Part shown: positions 23,722-33,097 of the stretch, piece after piece
Layout of the letters: each line of letters starts with the position of its first letter
Position numbering within the stretch: the first letter of the stretch is position 1
NCBI RefSeq assembly: GCF_965208895.1
Contig: NZ_OZ242363.1
Span: 806,001 to 870,000 of the forward strand
From: Poriferisodalis sp965208895
GTDB lineage: Bacteria; Actinomycetota; Acidimicrobiia; Acidimicrobiales; Poriferisodalaceae
DNA length: 64,000 bases
Reading direction: 5' to 3'
Notes under the pieces: model-generated
Told to the model about the DNA's origin: nothing
The model's database searches: none
The model's input: the letters and a program-made list of their open reading frames with translations, nothing else
Made by a program: the position numbers and the translations under genes

Positions 23722-25386
23722 TCAGCCCAAGGGGTCGTTGACCAGCGGCCCGGTTCCAGAAGATGCCGGCAGCAGCTGCGGATTGCGTCCCTCGGCACGA
23801 GCCAGTGCGGCGCCCACCAAACCGCAAAACAGCGGGGCGGGGCGGTTCGGCCGGCTCTTGAACTCCGGGTGGGCCTGCGTGCCCACCCAGAACGCGTGAC
23901 CGTCCAGCTCGATGAACTCCGCCAACCGCCCGTCGGGCGACAGCCCGCTGCACTGCAGGCCGCCTTCTTCCATCCGCTGGCGGTAGGCACTGTTCACCTC
24001 GTAGCGGTGCCGGTGCCGCTCGTTGACCAGCGTGTCGCCGTACATGGCAGCCACACGGCTGCGGGGCGCCAGCCGGGCCACATAGGCACCGAGCCGCATC
24101 GTGCCGCCCATGTCCTGGATGCCCCGCTGCGCATGCATGAGATCAATCACCGGGTGCAACGTGTTGGCATCGAACTCGGTCGAGTTGGCACCCAGCAGGC
24201 CCAGCTCATTGCGGCAGAACTCGATGACCATGACCTGCAGTCCCAAGCACAGCCCCAAGCAAGGGATGTCGTGCTCGCGCGAGTAGGCAGCCGCAGCGAT
24301 CTTGCCTTCGATGCCGCGCGAGCCGAACCCTCCCGGGATCACCATCCCGTCGAGGTGCCGCAGCCTCCCCGCGGCGAGCAGGCCCTCAATCTCCTCTGAG
24401 TGAATCCACTCGATGTCGACCTCCACGCCGTGGTGGGAGGCCGCATGGCGGAGCGCCTCCACGACGGACAGGTAGGCATCGGGCAGGGTCACGTACTTGC
24501 CGATAATGCCGATGCGCACCTTCGCCTGGGGCGCTTTGATGCGTGCGATCATCGCTTCCCACTCAGCCAGGTCGGGCTCGACGTCTTCGAATCCAAGGAT
24601 CCCGCACAGGAAACTGTCGAGTCCCTCGGCGCGCAGCACCATCGGGATCTCATAGAGAACCGACGAGTCTGGGGCGTTCACCACGCCAGCGAGCTCGACA
24701 TCGCTGAGATTGGAGATCTTGTTGCGCAAGCCGTCCTCGATGGGACCCTCGCTGCGCAGCACGATGGCGTCGGGCTGCACGCCGCGACTGCGCAGCTCGG
24801 TGACCGAGTGCTGGGTGGGCTTGGTCTTCTGCTCCCCCGACGGGCCGATGAACGGCACCAGCGTGACATGGACGTAGCAGATGTTCTGCCGGCCGACCTC
24901 GAGACGCATCTGACGGATCGCCTCCAGGAACGGCAGGATCTCGATGTCGCCGACCGTGCCGCCGACCTCGGTGATGACCACGTCCACGTCGCTGTTGGCC
25001 AGCTTTCGGATGCGCTCTTTGATCTCGTCGGTGATGTGCGGGATGACCTGCACCGTGCGGCCCAGGTATTCGCCCCGCCGCTCATCGGCGAGCACCTTCT
25101 GGTAGATCGAACCGGTCGTCGCGTTCGAGTCGCGCGTCAGCGATACGTCGATGAACCGCTCGTAATGGCCGAGGTCGAGATCGGTCTCGCCTCCGTCGTC
25201 GGTGACGAAGACCTCGCCGTGCTCGTAGGGGTTGAGGGTGCCGGGGTCGACGTTGATATACGGGTCCAGCTTCTGCATGGTGACCCGCAGACCCCGGGCC
25301 ACGAGCAGGCGGCCGAGCGACGCTGCGGTGAGCCCTTTGCCGAGAGAGCTGGCAACTCCACCGGTGACGAAAATGTGCTTAGCCAC
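23722..25386 (-). CDS. pyrG: CTP synthase
   Basis: A 554-residue enzyme converting UTP and glutamine to CTP. The synthase domain has FVTGGVASSLGKGLTAASLG (P-loop), KLDPYINVDPGTLNP and TEVGGTVGDIE. The glutamine amidotransferase domain has GGFGSRGIEGK, the nucleophile in CLGLCLGLQ and the C-terminal catalytic His-Glu in AHPEFKSRP. The length is normal. It is divergent from the amidohydrolase (148 bp between starts) and runs directly into xerD. Confidence 0.97.
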   Translation of the reverse strand: MAKHIFVTGGVASSLGKGLTAASLGRLLVARGLRVTMQKLDPYINVDPGTLNPYEHGEVFVTDDGGETDLDLGHYERFIDVSLTRDSNATTGSIYQKVLADERRGEYLGRTVQVIPHITDEIKERIRKLANSDVDVVITEVGGTVGDIEILPFLEAIRQMRLEVGRQNICYVHVTLVPFIGPSGEQKTKPTQHSVTELRSRGVQPDAIVLRSEGPIEDGLRNKISNLSDVELAGVVNAPDSSVLYEIPMVLRAEGLDSFLCGILGFEDVEPDLAEWEAMIARIKAPQAKVRIGIIGKYVTLPDAYLSVVEALRHAASHHGVEVDIEWIHSEEIEGLLAAGRLRHLDGMVIPGGFGSRGIEGKIAAAAYSREHDIPCLGLCLGLQVMVIEFCRNELGLLGANSTEFDANTLHPVIDLMHAQRGIQDMGGTMRLGAYVARLAPRSRVAAMYGDTLVNERHRHRYEVNSAYRQRMEEGGLQCSGLSPDGRLAEFIELDGHAFWVGTQAHPEFKSRPNRPAPLFCGLVGAALARAEGRNPQLLPASSGTGPLVNDPLG

Positions 25387-25534
25387 GCGGTTGTCGGGGT
25401 GATCTGTGGAGCATGTGTCATCAAGCTACCGTCGCATCGGACCGTGTTGGCTGATCCCTGCGAGCGTCTGACGACTGCTCACCGAGCCCGCTGGGATCGT
25501 CGTTCCGACAGGGCAACCAACCGGACGGGACAAC

Positions 25535-27019
25535 ATGAACGACACACCAGACGAATCAACCAGGGCGCCGGCAGACCTCTTGGTGCATGACGCCGCATTG
25601 GTGGCGACCTGTGACGACCAGCACCGTGAGATCAGCGGCGGCTGGGTCGCCGTGACCGGCGGGTTCATCAGTGCCATCGGGGGTGCCGCCGATCCGCCTC
25701 CGGCGGCGAGGGAGCGCATCGACGCCAGAGGCTGCCTAGTGACGCCTGGGCTCATCAACACCCACCATCACATGTACCAGAACCTCACGCGCTCGTACGC
25801 GCCGGCACTTCGGGGCGGGCTGTTCGACTGGTTGACCACGCTGTACCCCCTGTGGGCGCGGCTCGATGAGCACGGCGCGTACCTGTCCGCATGGGTGGGT
25901 CTCGCCGAGCTGGCCCTGGGCGGCTGCACCACCAGCACTGATCATCTGTATGTGCACCCGCACGGTGCCGGCGACTTGATCGCAGCAGAGATCGGCGCAG
26001 CGACCGAGCTGGGCATGCGGTTCCATCCCACCCGCGGCTCGATGTCGCTCGGCCAGTCCGCCGGCGGGTTGCCGCCCGATGAGGTCTGCCAGACACCCGA
26101 GGAAATCCTTGCCGAATCGGAGCGATTGGTCGGCGTTCACCATGACCGTTCGCCGAACGCGATGGTCCGCATCGCGTTGGCGCCGTGCTCACCGTTCTCG
26201 GTCTCTACTGAGCTGATGACGGCGACAGCGGAGCTGGCTGAACGCCTCGACGTGCGATTGCACACGCACTTGTGCGAGGACCCCGGCGAGGACGGGTTCT
26301 GCCTGGAGATGTTCGGGATGCGGCCGGTGGACTACTTCGAGCACTGCGGCTGGGGCTCGGATCGCTCGTGGATCGCGCACGGCGTGCAGCCAAACCCTGC
26401 CGAGATCGCCCGCTTGGGCGGGTGGGGCACCGGCGTGGCGCACTGCCCGAGTTCGAATCTGCTGCTCGGCGTGGGCCTGGCGCCGGTGCGCGAGCTGCGC
26501 GCTGCCGGCGTACCTGTGGGGCTCGGGGTGGACGGCTCGGCCAGTACCGATTCGGCGTCGATGTGGACCGAGGCACGCAATGCGCTGCTGGTGGGGCGGC
26601 TGCGCGACGGCCAGCGGCAGCTGAGCGCCGAGAAAGGGCTGGACAGCGGCAGGCCCGCCGATGGACATGACCGCGGCGGCGATGACGCCGGACATGACAG
26701 CTCGGTCTACTTCTCCGCCCGTGATGTCCTCGATGTGGCGACCCGCGGCAGTGCGCGCTGTCTCGGCCGGGTGGGCGAGATCGGCGAGCTGTCACCCGGC
26801 GCATGCGGCGATTTGGTCGTCTGGGAACTCGGCGGCCCTGCATTCGCCGGCGCGCTGTCTGATCCGATCGAGGCGTGGCTGCGGTGCGGACCGTTGTCGG
26901 CCCGCGACACGATCGTGGCCGGTCGCCCGGTCGTCACCGGCGGCCAGATCGTTCATCCCAGCCTGGACGAGCGCCTAGCCGAACACCGCCTGTGCGCCGC
27001 TGCCATGCAGCGGGCATAG
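25535..27019 (+). CDS. Amidohydrolase, 8-oxoguanine deaminase-like
   Basis: A 494-residue metal-dependent deaminase of the AtzA/TrzN amidohydrolase superfamily. TPGLINTHHHMYQNLTRS is the metal-binding HxH block typical of 8-oxoguanine deaminases; others are GCTTSTDHLYV, LHTHLCED, GVAHCPSSNLLLG and GLGVDGSASTDS (metal Asp). The likely role is purine salvage or clearance of oxidised guanine; related triazine-type substrates cannot be excluded. A hydrophilic insert of about 25 residues (DSGRPADGHDRGGDDAGHDS) interrupts the region after the last metal ligand. The C-terminus AAAMQRA lies in a duplicated hairpin sequence. This is the only plus-strand gene between pyrG and gltB. Confidence 0.82.
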   Translation: MNDTPDESTRAPADLLVHDAALVATCDDQHREISGGWVAVTGGFISAIGGAADPPPAARERIDARGCLVTPGLINTHHHMYQNLTRSYAPALRGGLFDWLTTLYPLWARLDEHGAYLSAWVGLAELALGGCTTSTDHLYVHPHGAGDLIAAEIGAATELGMRFHPTRGSMSLGQSAGGLPPDEVCQTPEEILAESERLVGVHHDRSPNAMVRIALAPCSPFSVSTELMTATAELAERLDVRLHTHLCEDPGEDGFCLEMFGMRPVDYFEHCGWGSDRSWIAHGVQPNPAEIARLGGWGTGVAHCPSSNLLLGVGLAPVRELRAAGVPVGLGVDGSASTDSASMWTEARNALLVGRLRDGQRQLSAEKGLDSGRPADGHDRGGDDAGHDSSVYFSARDVLDVATRGSARCLGRVGEIGELSPGACGDLVVWELGGPAFAGALSDPIEAWLRCGPLSARDTIVAGRPVVTGGQIVHPSLDERLAEHRLCAAAMQRA

Positions 27020-27044
27020 AAACCAGCGCCGCTGCCATGCAGCG
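26994..27044. repeat. Duplicated 19-bp hairpin at a convergent gene end
   Basis: GCGCCGCTGCCATGCAGCG occurs at 26994-27012 and again at 27026-27044. Each carries a 6-bp stem CGCTGC-CAT-GCAGCG. The first copy codes for the amidohydrolase C-terminus and the second is just past its stop, 20 bp before the end of the convergent MraY-like gene. It may serve as a bidirectional terminator. Confidence 0.65.
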
Positions 27045-27064
27045 AGCCGCCGCGCTGCCGTCTC

Positions 27065-28207
27065 TCAGCTCCGGTACGGCGAGCCGAGCCGATCCAGCCA
27101 CCGCAGTAGCGGCACCGCGTCGATGACCCGGCTGAACGACCAGCGCTCGCTCGCCACGTTCAGCACCGCCAGCCCTATAAGCACGACCCACTCGACTGAG
27201 GCCGGGGACATCGCGACAGTGGCCAGTCCCAGGGCCGCACCGAGGGGATTGACGCCAGTGTCGCCCAGCATGTGTGCCTCCGCCAGTTCACTGCGCAGCA
27301 AGCCGACCGCGGCGCCGACGGCCCCGGCTGCCCACAATGCCGGCGATTGCCAGGCCAATCCTCCGGTGCCGACCCCCGCGAATTGAAAGCCTTGCGGCCA
27401 AGCAGGACCGAACACTGCAACTGGCACCAGCCCGCATAGCCACCATGCCAGCGCAACTTTGGTTGCCCGACCCGGCGCTCGGTCGAGCAGGTTCAGCAGG
27501 TTGGCGGCGAGTGCTACGACAGCACCCCCCCGCAGCCACGGCATCACGGTCCAGCTCTCGTGTGACCCGTTCACGAGGTGCTCGAGCGATCGCATCACCG
27601 AGTACCCATCGCTCCATCCCATGCTGCTCCACAGGGCGGCGACGTTGCCGAACAGCACCAACTGCACGCTGAGGAGCGCAACTGCTGCCCCGCCGAGAGC
27701 CTTCTGCGCTCCGGTCGTCAGCCGGCACCGGCGCAGGCTGCGCAAGAAGTGCGCGACGAATCCGCTCGCATCACCGCCGCCTCGGGTGTCGTCCCGGTAT
27801 CCCAGCAATCCGAACGCCATAAGAGCCAACGCGGTCGCCGCTGCACCGGTGGCGCTGGCCGCCGTGGGCGTGCGGAGCGCGTCGATGGGAATCAGATCCA
27901 GTGGACCCAAGCCTTCGAACATCTCGGCCGAAGAACGATCCATCGGATTCGAGACGTAGACGAACCATCCCGTCGCACGGCGTGCCAAGGCCGCCACGAC
28001 GCTCGAGCTGGCGACACCGATCGCGACCACGAGCAGCCCCGAGGTCGCAACGATCCGCTGGCCGCGGTAGTTGACCCCCATCCAGCGCTCCCGTCGCATC
28101 CGGGATCTCGCCAGACGCCACAGCATCGCCGACAGGATCGCTGAGGCAACGAAGATCAATGCCAACCCAGCCGCAGTCCGCAGGGCGGCATCGGCCGTCA
28201 TCGTCAC
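27065..28207 (-). CDS. MraY/WecA-like glycosyl-1-phosphate transferase family membrane protein
   Basis: A 380-residue protein with about ten hydrophobic segments. It has family landmarks: a cytoplasmic Asp pair (LLGYRDDTRGG), NLLNLLDRAPGRATK in place of the usual NxxNxxDGxDGLA, and HMLGDTGVNPLGAALG near the end. These proteins move a phospho-sugar onto a polyprenyl phosphate at the membrane. The substrate is unknown. With the GT2 gene and mctB upstream it suggests a cell-envelope function. It is the last gene of the tlyA-to-GT run and converges on the amidohydrolase gene. Confidence 0.75.
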   Translation of the reverse strand: MTMTADAALRTAAGLALIFVASAILSAMLWRLARSRMRRERWMGVNYRGQRIVATSGLLVVAIGVASSSVVAALARRATGWFVYVSNPMDRSSAEMFEGLGPLDLIPIDALRTPTAASATGAAATALALMAFGLLGYRDDTRGGGDASGFVAHFLRSLRRCRLTTGAQKALGGAAVALLSVQLVLFGNVAALWSSMGWSDGYSVMRSLEHLVNGSHESWTVMPWLRGGAVVALAANLLNLLDRAPGRATKVALAWWLCGLVPVAVFGPAWPQGFQFAGVGTGGLAWQSPALWAAGAVGAAVGLLRSELAEAHMLGDTGVNPLGAALGLATVAMSPASVEWVVLIGLAVLNVASERWSFSRVIDAVPLLRWLDRLGSPYRS

Positions 28208-28262
28208 CGGCTACGGGTCGTGCAGCAACGCACGCGGTTCACGTCTCGCTCGAGATCGAACG

Positions 28263-29189
28263 TCACCGCGGCTGACGCCAAGATTGCAGCAGCAGATGCA
28301 AGCGTCGGCACCAGCGGGACCACATGCGCTGCAGCGGTCCCGAATCCGCGAACGACCGCACGCGCCGCAGGGACAAAGCGCCCAGTCTCGGCCACGGGCG
28401 CTGCCGCCACCGCTTGGCTCGCAACACCTCGATGGCCCGACGGCGTTGCTGTCGGGACGCTGGCCGGCTCTGCAGCCGGACGCGGCTCAGCACGGAGGCG
28501 GTCAGGCAGTAGTTCAACTTGAGGCTGCCGACGCGGGGCAGCGCGGCGAGGTACACGTGGCGGCCGATTCGTGCCCGATGCGCGAAGCCGCTGAGGTCAC
28601 GCCCGGTGAGGCGATGCGTGAAGCCGACCTCCACCTCGCAGATGGATGCCCCGCGGTTGGCCGCATCGAGTGTCAGACCGATCTCGAGACCGAAACCGGG
28701 GGCGAGATGCAGAGACCGCAACAGCGAACCTCGCACGGCACGCTGACCCGAGAGAGGCTCCGCAAGAAACATTCCTGTCTCTGAACGCAGGACGCGTGCC
28801 GCGAAGCCCTTGACGAACCCGAACCCGCCCCCGCGTTCGGTAGAGCCGAGCACGGCGATCGTCATGTCCGCCTTTCCGAGCGCAACCGGCTGCAGCAGAT
28901 CGCCGGCCAGCGCGGCGGAATCGCCCAGATCGGCATCGATGAGCAAGTAGGCATCGGGCGCGCCAGACGCCGCAATGCCGGCAGTGATCGCCGCTCCCTT
29001 GCCGCGATTGCGCGCGAGCTCGACGACTCGCGCTCCGGCGGCAGCGGCAGCGGCCGCGGTGCGGTCTCGGGACCCGTCGTCGACCACGATGATGTCGAGC
29101 ACATCGGGCACAGTCGCCAACGCGGTCACCGTGGCACCAACGGTGTCCGCCCGGTTGAAGGCGGGCACGATGGCCACGGCATGGGTCAT
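28263..29189 (-). CDS. Family 2 glycosyltransferase
   Basis: A 308-residue GT-A enzyme: AIVPAFNRADTVGATV, then IIVVDDGSRDRTAAAA (nucleotide-sugar Asp), RNRGKGAAITAG and the metal-binding DAYLLIDADLGDS. EPLSGQRAVR matches polyprenyl-phosphate glycosyltransferase-like members. The final ~80 residues are strongly basic with many Arg and Trp and no recognised domain, and may bind the membrane surface. The start overlaps the mctB stop by ATGA, so expression is coupled. Confidence 0.82.
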   Translation of the reverse strand: MTHAVAIVPAFNRADTVGATVTALATVPDVLDIIVVDDGSRDRTAAAAAAAGARVVELARNRGKGAAITAGIAASGAPDAYLLIDADLGDSAALAGDLLQPVALGKADMTIAVLGSTERGGGFGFVKGFAARVLRSETGMFLAEPLSGQRAVRGSLLRSLHLAPGFGLEIGLTLDAANRGASICEVEVGFTHRLTGRDLSGFAHRARIGRHVYLAALPRVGSLKLNYCLTASVLSRVRLQSRPASRQQRRRAIEVLRAKRWRQRPWPRLGALSLRRVRSFADSGPLQRMWSRWCRRLHLLLQSWRQPR

Positions 29190-30247
29190 GACGGGCCCAA
29201 TCCATGGTTGAGGTCCGCCCCGGAGAAGTGGCTGACAGCAGGCAGCCGCTCCAGTGCGATCAGCAGCGCCAGATCGCCTGAGAAGGACGTGACCTCGTCG
29301 ACAGTCGAGTAGCCCTGCGCGAGCACCGGGTCGGAACGGACCCGCTCCAGCACGGCGCCGTAGCCGACACCGGCTGCGGCGGGCGCCCGAACTTCGACGA
29401 TGACGCCGGTGCCCGCGTGCCCATCATCGGCGACCGCCGCCAGCAGGTCGAAGACAAAATCTTCGTTCAACCCGACAGCCGCGTCATCGGTCACGACCAC
29501 GAGCCGCAGGTTCTCCCCGCCGAGCCGATGAAGCGCGACCGCGCCCGTGCCGTCGTGGGTGACCAATTCCAGGTCTCGGAGCAAGGTGAGCGCAGTACGA
29601 GTCTGGGGGACCGACGCGAAACCGCGGGAAAAGCCGTCGAGTGCTCCAGAATCGGTGATGGCGTCGACATCAGAGCCGAGCGTCCTGGCGGAGCCGGCCT
29701 CGGTCGGCCGGAAGAGCGCCTGAGGAACCAAGAATCGCAACGCCCGCTGTATGGCGTTGCGGCTGTTGCCCGCCAAGGAGAACGCCTCGGCGACGTTCTC
29801 GCGCACGGCTGGATCGTCCAAGCGCAGATCATCGCTGAGCCACAGCACCCCGCCTTGCTGCGTGTCGGTTGCTTCAAGGCGTGCCCGGATGGCCGCAACC
29901 GCGTCACGGTCAGTGGACTCCGGTGCGACGATGAGCGTGGTCGTGCCGCTCAATCGCCCTTGCGGCAGGTATGGCCGCACGAGATCCTCCACCTCGAACC
30001 GCACGGACGCAGCGGCTTCGACGCTGGCGAGCGCCGCATCGCGCGCGGCCTCGGCTTCGCCGAGAGACTCTTCAGCCGACGCTTGCCGCTCGATTGCCGA
30101 CTCGGTGTCGGCCTGCAGCTGGTCCACGCGTGACTCGAGGTTGCTCACCAGCACCGAGTCCACAAACGTCGAGCCAAGTGCCAAGCCGATCGCCAGAGCC
30201 AGGAACACTGCGGCGATGGAGACGATGTGGTAGCGGAGGTTGATCAT
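29186..30247 (-). CDS. mctB: MctB-like copper transporter family protein
   Basis: A 353-residue protein with one N-terminal membrane helix (HIVSIAAVFLALAIGLALGS), then a coiled coil (ESRVDQLQADTESAIERQ) and a periplasmic domain. The opening INLRYHIVSIAAVFLALAIG is characteristic of the MctB family (M. tuberculosis Rv1698), reported to act in copper efflux or as an outer-membrane channel. Its place between the SteA-like gene and pyrG is the mycobacterial order, with two sugar-transfer genes inserted. The function in a non-mycobacterial envelope is uncertain. Confidence 0.85.
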   Translation of the reverse strand: MINLRYHIVSIAAVFLALAIGLALGSTFVDSVLVSNLESRVDQLQADTESAIERQASAEESLGEAEAARDAALASVEAAASVRFEVEDLVRPYLPQGRLSGTTTLIVAPESTDRDAVAAIRARLEATDTQQGGVLWLSDDLRLDDPAVRENVAEAFSLAGNSRNAIQRALRFLVPQALFRPTEAGSARTLGSDVDAITDSGALDGFSRGFASVPQTRTALTLLRDLELVTHDGTGAVALHRLGGENLRLVVVTDDAAVGLNEDFVFDLLAAVADDGHAGTGVIVEVRAPAAAGVGYGAVLERVRSDPVLAQGYSTVDEVTSFSGDLALLIALERLPAVSHFSGADLNHGLGPS

Positions 30248-30260
30248 GCGCCTGAGGGGC

Positions 30261-31445
30261 CTAGAGGCCCATGTTGATCCACAGCGTGCGCAGCAGGAGC
30301 CGGCCTGGCTCGGTCACCGCAGCGATGACGCCGATGGTGACCAGCGCCGAGACGATGAGCATTGCCATGTCGCGTTTGCGCACCTGGGTGCGATACAGGC
30401 GGCTCACTCCCTTTGCGTCCACCAGTGCCGAAGACACCTGCATCCGGGTCAGGAAGGTCGACGCCATGCCTCGGCGGCCCTTGTCGAAGAAGTCCGCCAT
30501 CGACGTATGCGAGCCGACCTCGACAATCTGCTCGGCCCTCCGCTCGAAGGCGAGCCTCAATGCGACGTCCTCGCTGGTGCCCGGCGCAGCGATGACGTCG
30601 TAGCTGAGTCCGGCGTCGTCGAGCCGCTGCGCGCCCGGTGCGCCCCCTTCGGGATATCCGTGCACGATGAGCTGTGCCCCGCACTTCAGCGCTCTCGGTG
30701 AGACCGAGTCGAAGTCGCCGATGATGATGTGGGGCACAAGACCGGCTTCGAGAAGGGCATCGGCGCCCCCGTCCACCCCGATGATGACGGGTCGCATGTC
30801 GGACATGTAGCCCGAGCGGCGAAGCGCCGCCAAATCCTCGCGGTAGTCGATGCCGCGCACCACGACGAGCACATGGCGGCGGCTCAGCTCATGTCGCAGC
30901 GGCGGGATCTCCAGCTCGTCCGTGAGGACCTGCGGCTCCTTCTCGAGGTACTCGAGCGTGTTGCGGGCGAAGCTGCCGAGCTCGCTGCGCACCGCGATGC
31001 GCGCCGATTCCAGCACCTGCTCGAAGTGTTCGGCATCGCGGCGATACCCGGTCGCCATCACCTGGTCATCTCGCAGCACCTCATCGCCTGCGATAGCAAC
31101 TTCCTCGCCGTCGCGGAGCGATGCGAACGCCTCCTCACCGATGTCGTCCAGTACCGGCACTCCTGCCTGAGCGAGCGTGAGCCCACCTAATGCCGGGTAC
31201 CGCCCGGTCATCGTCGATTCTGCGTTGACCACGGCGATCGCACCTGCTGCGAGAAGGCCATCGGCAGCGACCCGATCGAGATCGGCGTGGTGAACCACGG
31301 CGATCTCGCCCCGCTCCAAGCGCCGCACCAAGTTCTTGGTACGGCGATCCACGCGACACCTTCCGGCGAATTCGACGTGGCCGTTACCCCCGCTGCGGCG
31401 CAAGCGCTGGCGCCCCCACAACGACCGCGAGCGGGACATGCTCAC
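30261..31445 (-). CDS. steA: SteA-like cell-division accessory protein
   Basis: A 394-residue homologue of the Rv1697/SteA family, which works with SteB in corynebacterial cell separation. Residues ~40-150 hold AVVNAESTMTGRYPALGGLTL; ~190-330 have a thiamin-pyrophosphokinase-like fold with PVIIGVDGGADALLEAG and HIIIGDFDSVS. A C-terminal membrane helix (MAMLIVSALVTIGVIAAV) anchors it. The start overlaps the recN stop by ATGA. The first ~25 residues are Arg/Ser-rich and the true start may lie slightly downstream. Confidence 0.85.
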   Translation of the reverse strand: MSMSRSRSLWGRQRLRRSGGNGHVEFAGRCRVDRRTKNLVRRLERGEIAVVHHADLDRVAADGLLAAGAIAVVNAESTMTGRYPALGGLTLAQAGVPVLDDIGEEAFASLRDGEEVAIAGDEVLRDDQVMATGYRRDAEHFEQVLESARIAVRSELGSFARNTLEYLEKEPQVLTDELEIPPLRHELSRRHVLVVVRGIDYREDLAALRRSGYMSDMRPVIIGVDGGADALLEAGLVPHIIIGDFDSVSPRALKCGAQLIVHGYPEGGAPGAQRLDDAGLSYDVIAAPGTSEDVALRLAFERRAEQIVEVGSHTSMADFFDKGRRGMASTFLTRMQVSSALVDAKGVSRLYRTQVRKRDMAMLIVSALVTIGVIAAVTEPGRLLLRTLWINMGL

Positions 31446-33097
31446 CCTGGTGAGCCGCTGCGCTCGGACAGCAGATCCAACTCGGCGGCGAGCTGCGCCG
31501 GATCCCGCGCAGCTCGACCCGCTGCGGCGACCTCCAGCAACTCGGTCGCGTGCTGGCGGCCGCTGGCCAACGCCGGCTGACCAGCGAGCATTCGTGCGAG
31601 TTCGCTGACGCGATCCTGCCCCGCCACTGCAACGAGGTCTGAGGCCACCGCGTCGCCGTCGTCGGTCTTTCGGACGGCGACCTGGGAATGCGCGAACGCT
31701 GCAACCTGCGGGAGGTGGGTGACCACCAGTACTTGGTGGTGCTCGGCAAGGTTGGCGAGCGCCTGGCCGACCGCCAGCGCCGTCTCGCCGCCGATGCCGG
31801 CGTCGACCTCGTCGAACACCAGCGTTGGGGGGCCAGCGGTCAACACCAGTCGCAGTGCCAGCATCACGCGCGCCAGCTCGCCGCCGGAGGCCACCTTCGA
31901 CAGGGGTCCCGGCGCAACTCCCCGGTTCGCACTGAATGCCAGCTCGACGTTGTCGCTCGGACCTTCGCCGCTGACGTTGACCTGCAGCGTGCCCGCGGCC
32001 AGCGCCAGCGACGCCAGGTGCTTGCTGGCTGCGGCAGCGAGTCCGGGTGCAGCGGCACGACGAGCAGCGGCCACGGCGTGAGCCTCGGCTTCGACACGCC
32101 GTTGGGCGACAACGATGCCTTCCTCCAGCTCAGCTGCGAGCTCGGCGTGGCGCTCAAGCTGGGAGAGGCGTTCCGCCGCTCGGGCGCCGAACGACGCCAC
32201 CTCGGCAAGCGTGTCGCCGTACTTGCGAGTCAGCTCACGCAGCAGTTGGTGCCGGGCACGGACGTCGGCCAGCGCGTGGGGATCGTCCTCGATCGTCTCG
32301 AGCACGCCGCGCAGTTGCGCGACGGTGTCGTCCAGTTCGGCGGCCACAGCGGCGAGTCGGTCGCTCACGGGGGCGAACGCCTTGCGAGCGGCCAGCAAGG
32401 CCGCCGCTGACCCGAGCCGATCGATCGCCCCGTCGTCGCCGGCAAGCTCCTGGCGAGCGCCATGACCGTCCGCGAGGTGCGAAGCGGCATCGGCCAGCAG
32501 GTCCTCTCGCTCGGTGATCCGCTCCAGCTCGCTGGCGTCATCCAGCCGTGCCGCAGTGATCTCGTCCACCTGGTACCGCAGGAGATCGATCTCTTGCGCC
32601 CGCGCCCGCGCATCACCGCCGAGTGCGGCCAGGTTCTCCCCCAACGCCCGCAGTTCCTCACGTGCTGCGGTCAGCGGGCGCAGATCGATGCCGCCCCAGC
32701 GATCCAACGCCTCACGCTGAGTGCGTGTCCGCAGCAACGACTGGTGCTGGTGCTGCCCGTGAAGGTCGACGAGTTCGGCTCCCAGCTCCGCGAGCTCCGG
32801 CGCCGACGCCATAGCGCCGTCGAGGTAGGCGCGGCTGCGACCGGTTGCGGGGACCACGCGGCGCAGCACGCGCTCGCTGCCGTCAGGGCTCACGAACCTG
32901 CCCTCAACGATTGCTTCAGAGGCGCCGGCACGCACCATCCCAGGATCGGCTCGCCCCCCCATCAGCAGCTGCACCGCCTGCACCACAAGCGTCTTGCCGG
33001 CGCCCGTCTCGCCGGTCAGCGCTGTCATGCCATCACCGAGCACCAGATTGGCCCCCGTGATGACGCCGAGATTGCGCACCGCCAGCTCGGCGAGCAT
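31442..33097 (-). CDS. recN: DNA repair protein RecN
   Basis: A 551-residue SMC-like ATPase for double-strand-break repair. Walker A is LTGETGAGKTLVVQAV near residue 31; the RecN-specific DLHGQHQHQSLL is near residue 125; a coiled coil occupies the middle; the signature SKVASGGELARVMLAL and Walker B TLVFDEVDAGIGGETA lie near residues 395-430. I start it at ATG 33097 (MLAELAVRNLGVI), which overlaps the nadK stop; the frame is open further but codes for the nadK antisense-like composition. The length is normal. Confidence 0.95.
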   Translation of the reverse strand: MLAELAVRNLGVITGANLVLGDGMTALTGETGAGKTLVVQAVQLLMGGRADPGMVRAGASEAIVEGRFVSPDGSERVLRRVVPATGRSRAYLDGAMASAPELAELGAELVDLHGQHQHQSLLRTRTQREALDRWGGIDLRPLTAAREELRALGENLAALGGDARARAQEIDLLRYQVDEITAARLDDASELERITEREDLLADAASHLADGHGARQELAGDDGAIDRLGSAAALLAARKAFAPVSDRLAAVAAELDDTVAQLRGVLETIEDDPHALADVRARHQLLRELTRKYGDTLAEVASFGARAAERLSQLERHAELAAELEEGIVVAQRRVEAEAHAVAAARRAAAPGLAAAASKHLASLALAAGTLQVNVSGEGPSDNVELAFSANRGVAPGPLSKVASGGELARVMLALRLVLTAGPPTLVFDEVDAGIGGETALAVGQALANLAEHHQVLVVTHLPQVAAFAHSQVAVRKTDDGDAVASDLVAVAGQDRVSELARMLAGQPALASGRQHATELLEVAAAGRAARDPAQLAAELDLLSERSGSPG

